From IMG/VR virus record IMGVR_UViG_3300030060_000992, positions 1 through 23,419 of that record: DNA of 23,419 nucleotides. One strand, written 5' to 3'. Under the pieces are notes generated by a model. It did no database searches. It was not told where the DNA came from and saw only the letters and a list, made by a program, of their open reading frames with translations. This DNA is from a virus. Numbering within the stretch: position 1 is the stretch's first letter; the number at the start of each line of letters is the position of its first letter. Positions 8,201-15,261 of this stretch are shown here, one piece after another. A program made the position numbers and the translations under genes.

Positions 8201-11155
8201 CTATCCACCAAAGATGGCGTGCAGTTCGTAGCAGACAAAATAAACTCCGTTAAGTCAGGCCTAACTAGCAAACAATCACGCGAGAAAATAAAGCGTGATT
8301 TTTTTGGGCTGTTCAGCAAAGACATGAACCCACGTATGCGAAAACTCATGCGTGGCACGCTGGGCGTTCTTCCTAATCAAGCGGTCTTTCTTGATATAGC
8401 AGAGAAAACTGGGATTACGGGAGCAACTGAACTTAACAACGCAATTCTGGAGCAGCGGGGGGCGTTAACTAAAGCTGAAGAGAATGTAAAGCGGACTCTA
8501 GAGCCTATAGTGAGTTGGGCATCGAAAGCGCCAAAGAAGACCATAGATGCTTTTAACAACCTTGTGCACGACAGCACCATAGATGAGGTAGACCCACAGC
8601 TCACGTTAAAACAAGCTACTGACAAGTATGGTCGGCAGACTGTAGAGGGCACAAACCAACTAAAAATAGATCGCTATAAAGAACTTCGTAAGATATACGA
8701 CAGTGCCGATTTAGGTAGAGGCGGTAGACAGGCATACACTAAATTACGTGGCCTGTACGCTGACATCTATGCAGAATTAAGAGGGTCGCTGCTGGGCCGC
8801 ATAGATGGCCTCAACGTAGACGAAGGAGTTAAGACCAGCTTAAAAAATGATTTGTTTGCCAGAATGCTTGAAGCGGCAAAGATAGAGCCATACTTCCCTC
8901 TCACACGTAAAGGTAAATACTGGTTGGTGGTGCAGAACCCTGCAGATGGTGAGCGTGCGGTGGTTACCTATGAGAGCTTAGGTGATCGTGACTTTGCCAG
9001 AGGCGAGTTTGAAAATATGGGGTACGGCGTTGAGACCATAGACCCCGACAACATGAGGAAATATGTAGGCCCAGACGCTCCTTCTGGGTCTTTTGTGGCA
9101 CAAGTTCTGAACACGCTAAATGACGCTAAGATACCGCAGTCCACGCGAGAACAGATTGCTAGGCTATATATTGAAGCACTGCCCGAGGCGTCTTTTACTA
9201 AGTCGCTTCTAAAACGTAAGAAAACACTTGGCTATGATATAGATGCAGTAGGAGCGGCAAGAACTAAGGCATATGACTTAGCCAGACAGTCCGCAAGAAT
9301 ACGTAGTAGTAATAAGATAGAGGCTGTGAGAACGGCCATGCGAGAGGAGTTCTACGCAAGGGAGCTTGATTCTGAAGGTAAGCCAACCAGAGAGTTTGTC
9401 CGTTCAGACCTACAAAACGACAGGGACAAGGGCATACTTGAAGAAATGGAAGATCGCGCTGATTTTGCCATAAGCCCCCCTGCGGATAACTACGCTAAAG
9501 CTGCGAACAGAGGAGCTTTCTTTTTTACAATCGGGTTCAACGCTTCCTCCGCACTGGTTAACTTGTCACAGGTGCCTCTATTTGCCTACCCAATGCTGGC
9601 GGGTCAGTATGGCTACGGTAAAAGTAAAGACGCAATACTAGGCGCACAGAAGCTGTTTATGAGCAGCTACGTGCCTCATGCTAAAGAGAAGTTTGTTAAC
9701 GACCCAGAAGAAGGCGCTAAGTTCAGCGACAAGTACACAACGCCATCGCTTGATAACTACTATGTGCGGACTGCAACAGAAGATGGTGGGTCTACATTTT
9801 CAATTCGCACAGACCTAGACATTCCCAATGACAAGAGAAGGCAGTTAGAGCGCATACGTCCACTTATAGAACTAGCAGCCGATAGAGGTGAACTAAACAC
9901 GTCATTTTTAGCTGAGACATTAAGTGTAGATCAGTCGGGCCGTGAGACGGGTTTTTGGGACAAGGTTACTAATTTGTCCGCTGTTATGTTCCACAACGCA
10001 GAAATAATGAACCGCCAAACCACAATGGTGGCGGCTTACGAGCTTGAACTAAGTAAGCTAGCAAAAGGACGTGAACCTACCCTAAAGCAGAAGCAAGCTG
10101 CGGCAGAAGAAGCCCTTTACCAAACTCAACAAATCAACGGCGGTGCCACATTAGAAACTGGCCCTCGCCTTGCTCGTAAAGGGTTAGGGCGTGTTGCGTT
10201 GATGTACAAGAGCTATGGTATTCAGATGTATTACACCATGCTCAAAACAGCTAAGGAAATGTCCGACGCAGCTTTTGCAGGAGACACAGCAGCGGCGAAA
10301 ACAGCGTTTAAGCAACTGGCTGGCATACACCTATCAGCACTGTTGTTTGCTGGTGTGCAAGGGCTACCGCTGTACGGTGCGGTGTCTATGATCTACGACA
10401 TGTTCCAAGAAGACTATGAAGAAGACGCCGATACAGCGTTACGTAGTTATTTAGATAACGACATACTATACAAAGGCCTGTTATCTGAGGTGACTGGGTT
10501 AGACGTGTCGCAGCGTGTCAAGTTGACCGACCTACTATTTGAGGCCGACAGGTTTAACAGTGATCCGTCGCCAGAGGAAAGTTTCTTGCATCTCTTTGGT
10601 GGCCCCGCTTGGAGTGTAGGGTCAAGATTTTATGAGGGTGCGCAAGAAGTTATAGAAGGCGAAAATATGGAACGCGGTGCAGAGTCCATGATGCCGGGTG
10701 CTCTGCGTAACTTGTATAAAGCTGTTATTAGATACCCGAGAGACGAGGGCATTCTTACTCGCCGTGGCGACCCTATATACGATGACTTAACTTTTGGCGA
10801 CATAACCACGCAGATATTGGGTTTTCCTCCTGTTAAATACACAAGGCAGATAGAGGAAGCGTCCGCAGCCAAAGGCATGGAAGCCGCTGCGCGGGATAAA
10901 CGCGCCAAACTACTCAAGCGGTACTACATAGCTAGACGATTCGGCGATTACGAAGAAGCTAGGAGAATGCGCCGTGCTATGAACGAGTTTAACCGCACGA
11001 ATGTTGTCACTAGGCGCGACCCTTCTTTACGTATAACAAGTGACACCATTGACAGATCCATGCGGCGGCACGAAACCACCAGTGCAAAGATGGTCAACGG
11101 CATCTTGTTATCGCCCTACATGAGCCGCGAAGTAAAAGAGACTGGGTATTTATAA
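5255..11155 (+). CDS. Giant polyvalent/ejection protein with HEMTH zincin-like motif
   Basis: At 1966 residues this is by far the largest gene. Residues 5-35 form an Ala-rich helix. Residues 115-155 are a strongly hydrophobic Ala/Gly-rich segment followed by GEASERAR, typical of ejected phage proteins that insert in membranes. Residues about 300-720 are charged, low-complexity linker. HEMTH (858-862) followed by EFVAEAF (904-910) looks like a gluzincin-type zinc metallopeptidase of the kind found in large polyvalent phage proteins. The C-terminal 900 residues include a FNASSALVNLSQVP block and a YKSYGIQMYYTML block, which I associate with large polyvalent protein-associated domains (LPD38-like; assignment tentative). 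Inferred role: packaged in the virion and ejected with DNA, possibly cleaving a host or virion protein. It contains an out-of-frame ORF at 6816-7037. It is the last gene of the + operon. Confidence 0.82.
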   Translation: MQTHSLEQVQTAIRNAQAAGDAGAVAALKDYEEDIKRDIAMLRALAPRKEAGVVENITSGIGAGIVDVGELALLGGAAALEEDAELVAREKIKAGAASLRPEGGDPDSISYQISQALGSITGLAAVPAAAAVAGASGTAAIGLGALAAAGAGAGEASERARSADATEEERATATMRGAGIGLLDILPIARVVKFVDLPALNKILDKIPPEKVETIGERIRSAGVTGGAEAAQEAASNVLQNLNAREYDALAEAFDITTAQEAALGGSAGAILQGLVDLFTSRKRGKTVAEVAEEQADNPEIAGLLEFKPERPTQLELFDRGDIEGPRGDSTAQAERDRLFEEEPSRAVSPDQESLPGLEPKRVGPQLQGLPAPEGETVAGETLAVTPEGQALTREEVLARINQRDKEQQLTEQPVSDEARTGRERAEIAKREQGDLFPTELAVAEQEAQRRAEEPTPTPKAVTEEALTTAGFAPNAAIRKRIVGKDLNALEVQTDLTETANKLKSKKIKRGVTRLLAEVPSEQRDLSFPTRRARQGTDEAGSRVGVPSDLQRVEDDQPRRSTEAPAASVREELGVFDSGVGQVTGREGTQRSALMRRAMAKARGERAATKRKAPVVREPEAEEFTLADADVDTQAAELNARVEQLQSEQEAAAPESKSVVGARVAPPQELRDLAAQLREENPNLSLARANDLARQELEGAPEVRVQAGDRDKYLMHVKDMEVDPRLAARMIETSRTAPMFGSTNAAEAIDMPLQDSVIAKINAGDTRGALEALAKTVKDRRLARVARKLMKYVGSTATDVVNIQPLQATSTVRDANNIRSMLDAKDKYGQNPLGLFVPKENRILLNTDGGLNGTVFLHEMTHAATLYEIATKPKSSTVVELDRIYQAAKEVLGDNFYGTKDLKEFVAEAFANPRFQRDLARINAKGEPLSLFQRFKGAIARFLGFDNYSVFGDTSAQAEVNRLVDKILATAPERAGLDNIPSLSTKDGVQFVADKINSVKSGLTSKQSREKIKRDFFGLFSKDMNPRMRKLMRGTLGVLPNQAVFLDIAEKTGITGATELNNAILEQRGALTKAEENVKRTLEPIVSWASKAPKKTIDAFNNLVHDSTIDEVDPQLTLKQATDKYGRQTVEGTNQLKIDRYKELRKIYDSADLGRGGRQAYTKLRGLYADIYAELRGSLLGRIDGLNVDEGVKTSLKNDLFARMLEAAKIEPYFPLTRKGKYWLVVQNPADGERAVVTYESLGDRDFARGEFENMGYGVETIDPDNMRKYVGPDAPSGSFVAQVLNTLNDAKIPQSTREQIARLYIEALPEASFTKSLLKRKKTLGYDIDAVGAARTKAYDLARQSARIRSSNKIEAVRTAMREEFYARELDSEGKPTREFVRSDLQNDRDKGILEEMEDRADFAISPPADNYAKAANRGAFFFTIGFNASSALVNLSQVPLFAYPMLAGQYGYGKSKDAILGAQKLFMSSYVPHAKEKFVNDPEEGAKFSDKYTTPSLDNYYVRTATEDGGSTFSIRTDLDIPNDKRRQLERIRPLIELAADRGELNTSFLAETLSVDQSGRETGFWDKVTNLSAVMFHNAEIMNRQTTMVAAYELELSKLAKGREPTLKQKQAAAEEALYQTQQINGGATLETGPRLARKGLGRVALMYKSYGIQMYYTMLKTAKEMSDAAFAGDTAAAKTAFKQLAGIHLSALLFAGVQGLPLYGAVSMIYDMFQEDYEEDADTALRSYLDNDILYKGLLSEVTGLDVSQRVKLTDLLFEADRFNSDPSPEESFLHLFGGPAWSVGSRFYEGAQEVIEGENMERGAESMMPGALRNLYKAVIRYPRDEGILTRRGDPIYDDLTFGDITTQILGFPPVKYTRQIEEASAAKGMEAAARDKRAKLLKRYYIARRFGDYEEARRMRRAMNEFNRTNVVTRRDPSLRITSDTIDRSMRRHETTSAKMVNGILLSPYMSREVKETGYL
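6805..6818 (+). promoter_or_regulatory. Strong internal Shine-Dalgarno and GTG start inside the giant gene
   Basis: GGAGGT at 6805-6810 lies five bases before GTG at 6816-6818, in a frame different from the surrounding CDS. None of the annotated starts of the + operon that I checked has an equally strong ribosome-binding site, because those genes rely on stop/start overlaps. An in-frame TAG at 6801-6803 closes the embedded frame just upstream, so 6816 is its natural start. Confidence 0.6.
6816..7037 (+). CDS. Putative overprinted 73-aa gene embedded in the giant protein gene
   Basis: The ORF lies entirely within the 1966-codon gene in another forward frame. It begins with GTG behind a GGAGGT site and ends with TAA, which overlaps an ATG of the host frame (TAATG at 7035-7039). 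The product looks globular: mixed hydrophobic and charged, with three Trp/Tyr-containing helices (VIYSVWRTTNHVEVPKHL, SWEFLIAALGKLLDEKEH), unlike the Arg/Gly/Glu-rich disordered-looking host translation of the same bases (host residues about 521-595). It reminds me loosely of small phage proteins with a ...KHLRHLSEKSW... pattern, but I cannot name a family. Against it: one short ORF in a long gene can occur by chance. For it: strong ribosome-binding site, stop/start overlap, and protein-like composition. Confidence 0.5.
   Translation: MSNVIYLSQLDVLDKELTKQEVESAFQVIYSVWRTTNHVEVPKHLRHLSEKSWEFLIAALGKLLDEKEHNAVH
7035..7039 (+). other. TAATG junction: possible internal restart of the giant protein
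   Basis: The stop of the embedded ORF (TAA, 7035-7037) shares its last base with ATG 7037-7039, which is in frame with the giant CDS. This TAATG form is the same coupling used between four of the five virion genes here (1730, 3405, 5255). If used, it would give a 1372-residue C-terminal isoform (residues 595-1966) that keeps the zincin-like and C-terminal regions but lacks the hydrophobic N-terminus. This is inference from sequence only. Confidence 0.4.
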
Positions 11156-11193
11156 AAAACCCCTCGCCGCAGGGTGGGCCACGACGAGGGGTT
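11154..11193 (-). terminator. Rho-independent terminator for leftward (replication) transcripts
   Basis: AACCCCTCG (11158-11166) is perfectly complementary to CGAGGGGTT (11185-11193), with two further C:G pairs inside after one mismatch. On the - strand the stem is followed by a run of T (complement of A at 11154-11159), the classic intrinsic terminator layout. On the + strand the stem is followed only by TTGAAGGG, so termination of the virion transcript here would be weaker or rely on another mechanism. The T tract overlaps the stop codon of the giant protein gene. Confidence 0.82.
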
Positions 11194-11279
11194 GAAGGGA
11201 GATAAGACCTATGGAGTAGGAGACCGCCGACCTTATCGGGGCGGATCGTACCATATGGGTCTATGTTGTCCAGTGCTGT

Positions 11280-11319
11280 CCGTAAAGTACCATAAAGTTC
11301 CATAAACCTCCGTAAACTA
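11280..11319. repeat. Four phased 10-bp direct repeats (CCRTAAASTW-like)
   Basis: CCGTAAAGTA, CCATAAAGTT, CCATAAACCT and CCGTAAACTA follow each other without spacer at 11280, 11290, 11300 and 11310; a further TAAA follows. The core CCRTAAA is kept in all four. A 10-base period places each unit on nearly the same face of the helix, as expected for a cooperative protein-binding array. The array lies between the convergent operons and covers the stop codon of the 76-aa gene. The function is unknown: iteron-like origin, recombinase arm site or regulator site are all possible. Confidence 0.65.
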
Positions 11320-11547
11320 TAAAATTCGCCAAACACGCACTCCCAAAAAGTCACTCTCCACGCAACTCTTAGCTTTAATCTCCCAACCCATTCGCTCCAC
11401 ACAAATACCCCTGACTTGTTGCAGTGCTTTGTCAGTGTTTATGCACGGTACGAACACCGAACTGCCAACCACCATAGAAGGCCAGTCAACCACGATGCGT
11501 ACGCCATCAGGGTTTAAATCGTCTAATTTGAGAACAGTGTCGTTCAC
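11317..11547 (-). CDS. Small hypothetical protein, last gene of the replication operon
   Basis: This is a 76-residue protein with no recognised domain. It contains VDWPSMVVGSSVFVPC (residues 20-35) and ends with a short beta-rich LGVRVWRIL. It starts with GTG, which overlaps the stop of the primase-helicase gene by four bases (GTGA), so it should be translated by coupling and probably belongs to the replisome module. Small all-beta proteins of this kind follow replication genes in other marine phages as far as I recall, but no function is known to me. Its stop codon lies inside the 10-bp repeat array. Confidence 0.7.
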   Translation of the reverse strand: MNDTVLKLDDLNPDGVRIVVDWPSMVVGSSVFVPCINTDKALQQVRGICVERMGWEIKAKSCVESDFLGVRVWRIL

Positions 11548-14423
11548 TCGTTGCCAGCTTCACTACCAACGCCGTATAGATTGTCCTCGTCAGTAGGTTC
11601 ATCAAACGTGTTACATGGAACTGCTATGACACTGCTCGGAGGCAGCTTGTAGTTGGTGCCCTTGCCCAGACGTATTTTCGTGCGCTTAGCCCCTAGCTTG
11701 CTCACCAAGTCATCAACAAAAGACGAATAGTTTATCTGCTGCCGCCCACACCACGCTTTCAAAGGAGCCGGTACGAGGTACGCTTTCTTCAAGTCAGTCT
11801 CGTAACGTGCTATCAACTTACCTCGGGGCAGTGCGTCAGGTATCACGATGCTGTCCAGCCCGTTGTTGCTTTGTTTGCGCAAGTCATCAGTGCTCTTAAT
11901 CATCAAGATATTGCTAAAGTTGTCGTTCATATAGTCGTTTAGTGTCTGCTCTACTGATACACCCATGTCGCTTACTGACCTCAAGTTTGCTTTTAATAAT
12001 TGAATTACCCAGTCGAATAGCTTAGTAGTGTCGTAGTCCACTAAACCTAAGTTGCTCGCTATGATTGCTCCACTCATGGTGCAGGCTGTGCCTGCTGACC
12101 AAAATCTGTTCTCAGGTGTTAACCCTGCTGCTTTATCTATTTCCAGTTGTGTATCGCGAACCAGTTGCTGCACTGTACTTAGGTTCTGCATGACCCACTG
12201 TATGTACACAACCCCTGCATGACCGTAGTGGTTATCTAACTGTTTCTCAAAATGATCGGTCATCTCTTTTTGTTTGGTTTCTTTAAATATCTGTTTAGCC
12301 CGTATCTCCATGATCCGCTGTGCTTCTGCTTTCGGCATAGACTTATACAAAGATATTTTCTCAATCGCGCTCATGTTACCTGTGGTAACAGCTAACAACT
12401 TCCACGGATCGCCCCGTTCTCGTTCTATGTTAGAGCCGCTACTCATACGCCCCCGCTGCTGACCACCTGATAGCTGATAGGCAATGTCGCTCATCTCTTT
12501 TTCTGGAGTGTTGGTAAGCTCGTCTATGTAAAACGGTAGGTTGTGCAACACTTCTCCACGGTTCATCTTCATCGCAGTTGTGTCTTGATCGTCCAACATC
12601 AGTGCCTTGAAGTGACCCCATACCGAAGCACCTACCTTCATAGCGGCTGTCTTACCCGCACCACCGGCCTTATCGTGTAGGTGTAGGGTTGAACAGTTTT
12701 GCGGTAAAAACTGCATCAGAGGCGAACCGAAAGCTGTACACACTACGTACTGGTGCATTTCTAACCCTTCTTTAGTGGTGTAGAAGTTCGCCATATCTTT
12801 CCACCCCTCCAACGTACCTTTCGGTTTGAAGTAGTGCATGATTGCAGCGGTTGGTGTCGTGGGTGGGTTGTGTGTAATACCGTCTGGTCTTATTTCTTTG
12901 CTACCAACAACGAACGCTTTGCAGTCGTCGTCAGTCCAACCGAACTGCCGGTGTGCTGTGTCTGCTGTGGCAGATGCCTGTAATTCATTTACCCATGTGG
13001 TCATATATTGCATTAGGTCATCCATCTTAGTTACTGCGACACCTTGCATTGCCATTTGCTTACGGAACTCGTCGCGAGATGTGACAGCCGTTAAAGGCAT
13101 CGTAAACTCGCGGACTCCATCTCTAGGCAGATGTAGCTTCGCTACGACAGATTCACCATCCTCCTTATCTAATAATCTACGTGTGACATATAAATCATTG
13201 TGATAGATGACTCGTTCGTCAACTTCACCATCTATGCTGGTGCTACGGACGTACACACCACCGTTCATCCCTCTGAAATATGGCCGTGGGTAGGCTGGGA
13301 TAACGTGTTCTGAGGAAATACCTTCACCCCCAATCTCCGGGTCGTCTGTACTTTCAAACCCAAAGTCTTCACTATAAGTGCCATCTTCGTTCAATTCGGC
13401 TTCCGCAATTTTTCTACCTAATATCAGCGGCGACTTGATTTTGCCCCAGTGAGGGCACTCAGTGCATATACCTGTCTCGTTCTCATCAAACGTAGTACAT
13501 CGGTACGGCCCTTTAATAAAATCTAATTTTTTTAACGTAAGTTCTGGTGTGTATTCGGGGTGCTTCTCTGATATTTTCTGTGCCGCTTTTTCACCATCTT
13601 CGCAGAACTTAGCTATGGACAGCCCTGCCCTCCACATAGGCTCGCTTGCTTCAGCTTGCCCACTCACTATACGTTTTATCTGGCGACACCCTGCACCCTC
13701 TTGCGACTTCAACAATATAGTCTTGAAACTGTATTTAATGTTGCGCATAAGCGCGTCACGTAGGCTCGCTGGCCCATCAGCACCCATACGCTTTTGGGGA
13801 ACTGGTATCGTGTCCATCCCCAGCTTGCTAGCAAAGTAATCGAAGTTGACTGTATCGGGCGGTGCGCTGATTGCATGTACTGAGGCAGGGGTATCAGGTT
13901 TATGGTTGTGTGTACCTACCACGCGCAACACCCGCGCGGTATCGGCTGGCACTGACGTGTCTATATCAAAACTGTGTTCGTTGCATTTGCGCTTAAACTG
14001 TTCAGCTACCGGCTTCCACTGCTCCACTGCAACAGGTTCTGACAACACCCAGTAGACGTGTACGCCGCGCCCAGAGTTGACCATAAGAGGTTTTGGTAAA
14101 TCCAACGCAGTGCAGAACGCGCGTAGTTGATCTAAAGCCTCCGTCTGAGTAGAGAACTCCTTGCTTGGCCCACAGTCTAAATCCAGAAAGAACGCCTTTA
14201 TTTGTTTAGCGTCCTCCCCCTTGCGCGTACCCTCTTTCTTGTAGTTACTTACAGCAAAGTAAGTATCCCACCCCTCGCTGTCGTAGTAGTCGGCGGCTTC
14301 CGCAAGCTCATCTAAAGAATGGAAGTACGCTTGCCGGTGTCTTCCTTGAGCCAGACTGCTGCGAAATAAAACATACACCCCCTCATAGGGCAGTACATGC
14401 CGTAAAAATTCTATTGTATTCAT
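11544..14423 (-). CDS. PrimPol-type primase fused to DUF927-like AAA+ helicase
   Basis: The 959-residue protein is a fusion. Residues 1-190 resemble archaeo-eukaryotic primase/RepB-like PrimPol: FFLDLDCG with D81 and D83, SGRGVHVYW with H122, and a DID...ARVLRVVGTHNHK block (152-175). A zinc-binding cluster follows (C309, C320, C323, H325). The C-terminal half has the DUF927-like helicase pattern: HRQFGW (491-496), Walker A GGAGKT (587-592) and Walker B FYIDE (631-635), then a TTGN sensor (680-683). Likely role: synthesising primers and unwinding the fork ahead of the family A polymerase encoded in the same operon. The ATG lacks a strong Shine-Dalgarno site (GGGTG at best) and lies 22 bases after a structured leader. 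The downstream 76-aa gene overlaps it by four bases. Confidence 0.87.
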   Translation of the reverse strand: MNTIEFLRHVLPYEGVYVLFRSSLAQGRHRQAYFHSLDELAEAADYYDSEGWDTYFAVSNYKKEGTRKGEDAKQIKAFFLDLDCGPSKEFSTQTEALDQLRAFCTALDLPKPLMVNSGRGVHVYWVLSEPVAVEQWKPVAEQFKRKCNEHSFDIDTSVPADTARVLRVVGTHNHKPDTPASVHAISAPPDTVNFDYFASKLGMDTIPVPQKRMGADGPASLRDALMRNIKYSFKTILLKSQEGAGCRQIKRIVSGQAEASEPMWRAGLSIAKFCEDGEKAAQKISEKHPEYTPELTLKKLDFIKGPYRCTTFDENETGICTECPHWGKIKSPLILGRKIAEAELNEDGTYSEDFGFESTDDPEIGGEGISSEHVIPAYPRPYFRGMNGGVYVRSTSIDGEVDERVIYHNDLYVTRRLLDKEDGESVVAKLHLPRDGVREFTMPLTAVTSRDEFRKQMAMQGVAVTKMDDLMQYMTTWVNELQASATADTAHRQFGWTDDDCKAFVVGSKEIRPDGITHNPPTTPTAAIMHYFKPKGTLEGWKDMANFYTTKEGLEMHQYVVCTAFGSPLMQFLPQNCSTLHLHDKAGGAGKTAAMKVGASVWGHFKALMLDDQDTTAMKMNRGEVLHNLPFYIDELTNTPEKEMSDIAYQLSGGQQRGRMSSGSNIERERGDPWKLLAVTTGNMSAIEKISLYKSMPKAEAQRIMEIRAKQIFKETKQKEMTDHFEKQLDNHYGHAGVVYIQWVMQNLSTVQQLVRDTQLEIDKAAGLTPENRFWSAGTACTMSGAIIASNLGLVDYDTTKLFDWVIQLLKANLRSVSDMGVSVEQTLNDYMNDNFSNILMIKSTDDLRKQSNNGLDSIVIPDALPRGKLIARYETDLKKAYLVPAPLKAWCGRQQINYSSFVDDLVSKLGAKRTKIRLGKGTNYKLPPSSVIAVPCNTFDEPTDEDNLYGVGSEAGNE

Positions 14424-14445
14424 GTTTGCACCCAGTGCCGAGAGA

Positions 14446-14497
14446 CACTATGGCAGGGATGTCGGCACATCCTTTTCGGTGCGACCTAGCCATAGTG
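14446..14497 (-). promoter_or_regulatory. Structured leader (three-way-junction-like) between SSB and primase-helicase genes
   Basis: CACTATGGC (14446-14454) is perfectly complementary to GCCATAGTG (14489-14497). Inside it, GGATGT/ACATCC (14457-14462 / 14467-14472) forms a second perfect hairpin with a four-base loop, and GGT/ACC (14478-14480 / 14484-14486) may form a third, weak arm. There is no T-run after the outer stem, so it is not a standard terminator. It ends 22 bases before the primase-helicase ATG in the only sizeable gap within the right-most replication genes (14424-14513). A processing site, attenuator or translational control element is inferred. Confidence 0.6.
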
Positions 14498-14513
14498 GAG
14501 CTATTGCTAAAAG

Positions 14514-15248
14514 TTAGTCATCCCAATCTTCAACAATAGAACTCAGGTCTTCATCGTCCGAGGGTGCGGGTGCGGACTTCTTGACGACCTTCTTAGGTTC
14601 CTCCACTGCTGGAGTATCTGGCTCATTGCCAAATATGTCATCTGAATCGTCATCATCAGATTCAGACTGTGTGCTTGTAGTATCACTAAACGGATTATCA
14701 GGTTGCGCTACGTAGCCATCAACGACACCGAAGGGCGAACGTGATTGCAGTGGCTTGTAGTCAATTACCTGTACGCCGTTCAAACGTAGGCTCACCCCGC
14801 TGTCCCGCATTGAGTACGGTACAAAAGTAAACGCGAGGTTAACGATGCTGCCGGTGGTCAACTGAAAGTCCTTTGGTAGCTCGTTGTTTTTCGCATCCAC
14901 TTGCAATGGGGGTTTTGTCAGGTCGGTGCCGTAAGCACCTTTCAACTTTGCCTTACCGATGAAGTTCCCGTCATCGTTTTTCTTGAACGGTAGGGGAAAC
15001 TTATCAGGCCAGCTTTTTTCGCGTTTAACGTCGTACGCAGCCTTCATTGCTTTAAACAATCCTTTAGCTTCTGCGTTAGACATTACGAAGGACAACTCGT
15101 ATGCCGCACCATCGTCCAGCGGATCGCACTTAACAGAACCACCTTTCCCACCGTTTGCCTTTTGGTCAAACTTGTAAGTGGCGTTAATCCTTGGGTAGAG
15201 AGCTTCTACGTTCTCTAGTGTGTAATACATATTTACTTCTTCAGCCAT
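14514..15248 (-). CDS. Single-stranded DNA-binding protein, T7 gp2.5-like
   Basis: The 244-residue protein has an N-terminal OB-fold-like domain (about 1-180) followed by a long acidic, disordered tail (QSESDDDDSDDIFG, then a Lys-rich patch) ending in ...VEDWDD. An acidic C-terminus with a terminal aromatic residue is the hallmark of phage gp2.5-type SSBs, where it docks polymerase and primase-helicase. The N-terminal region (TLENVEALYPRINATYKFD; KLKGAYGTD; NLAFTFVPYSM) matches that type in my recognition, though without an alignment. Start ATG 15248 is preceded by the leader AAGGAGACCGAT. It lies between a zinc-ribbon-like gene and the primase-helicase gene, consistent with a replisome role. 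Identification is good but the exact family is not proven. Confidence 0.8.
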   Translation of the reverse strand: MAEEVNMYYTLENVEALYPRINATYKFDQKANGGKGGSVKCDPLDDGAAYELSFVMSNAEAKGLFKAMKAAYDVKREKSWPDKFPLPFKKNDDGNFIGKAKLKGAYGTDLTKPPLQVDAKNNELPKDFQLTTGSIVNLAFTFVPYSMRDSGVSLRLNGVQVIDYKPLQSRSPFGVVDGYVAQPDNPFSDTTSTQSESDDDDSDDIFGNEPDTPAVEEPKKVVKKSAPAPSDDEDLSSIVEDWDD

Positions 15249-15261
15249 ATCGGTCTCCTTA
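15249..15261 (-). promoter_or_regulatory. Extended ribosome-binding leader TAAGGAGACCGAT before SSB
   Basis: On the - strand TAAGGAGACCGA immediately follows or includes the stop codon (TAA) of the upstream zinc-ribbon-like gene and precedes the SSB ATG by one base. The core AGGAGACCGA is repeated before the 54-aa gene and the DUF3310-like gene. It is stronger than the signals at the overlapping genes and probably sets high translation. Confidence 0.65.

Noticed and set aside
11199-11279. tRNA-like gene in the convergent gap
   Set aside because: Short stems (GATAAG/CTTATC, CCGCC/GGCGG) and a CCA were seen, but no T-loop motif, no cloverleaf and no anticodon arm fit.
11094-11402. 102-codon - strand ORF across the convergent gap
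   Set aside because: It runs through the terminator, the 10-bp repeats and the antisense end of the giant gene, and overlaps the better supported 76-aa gene. No ribosome site or coupling.
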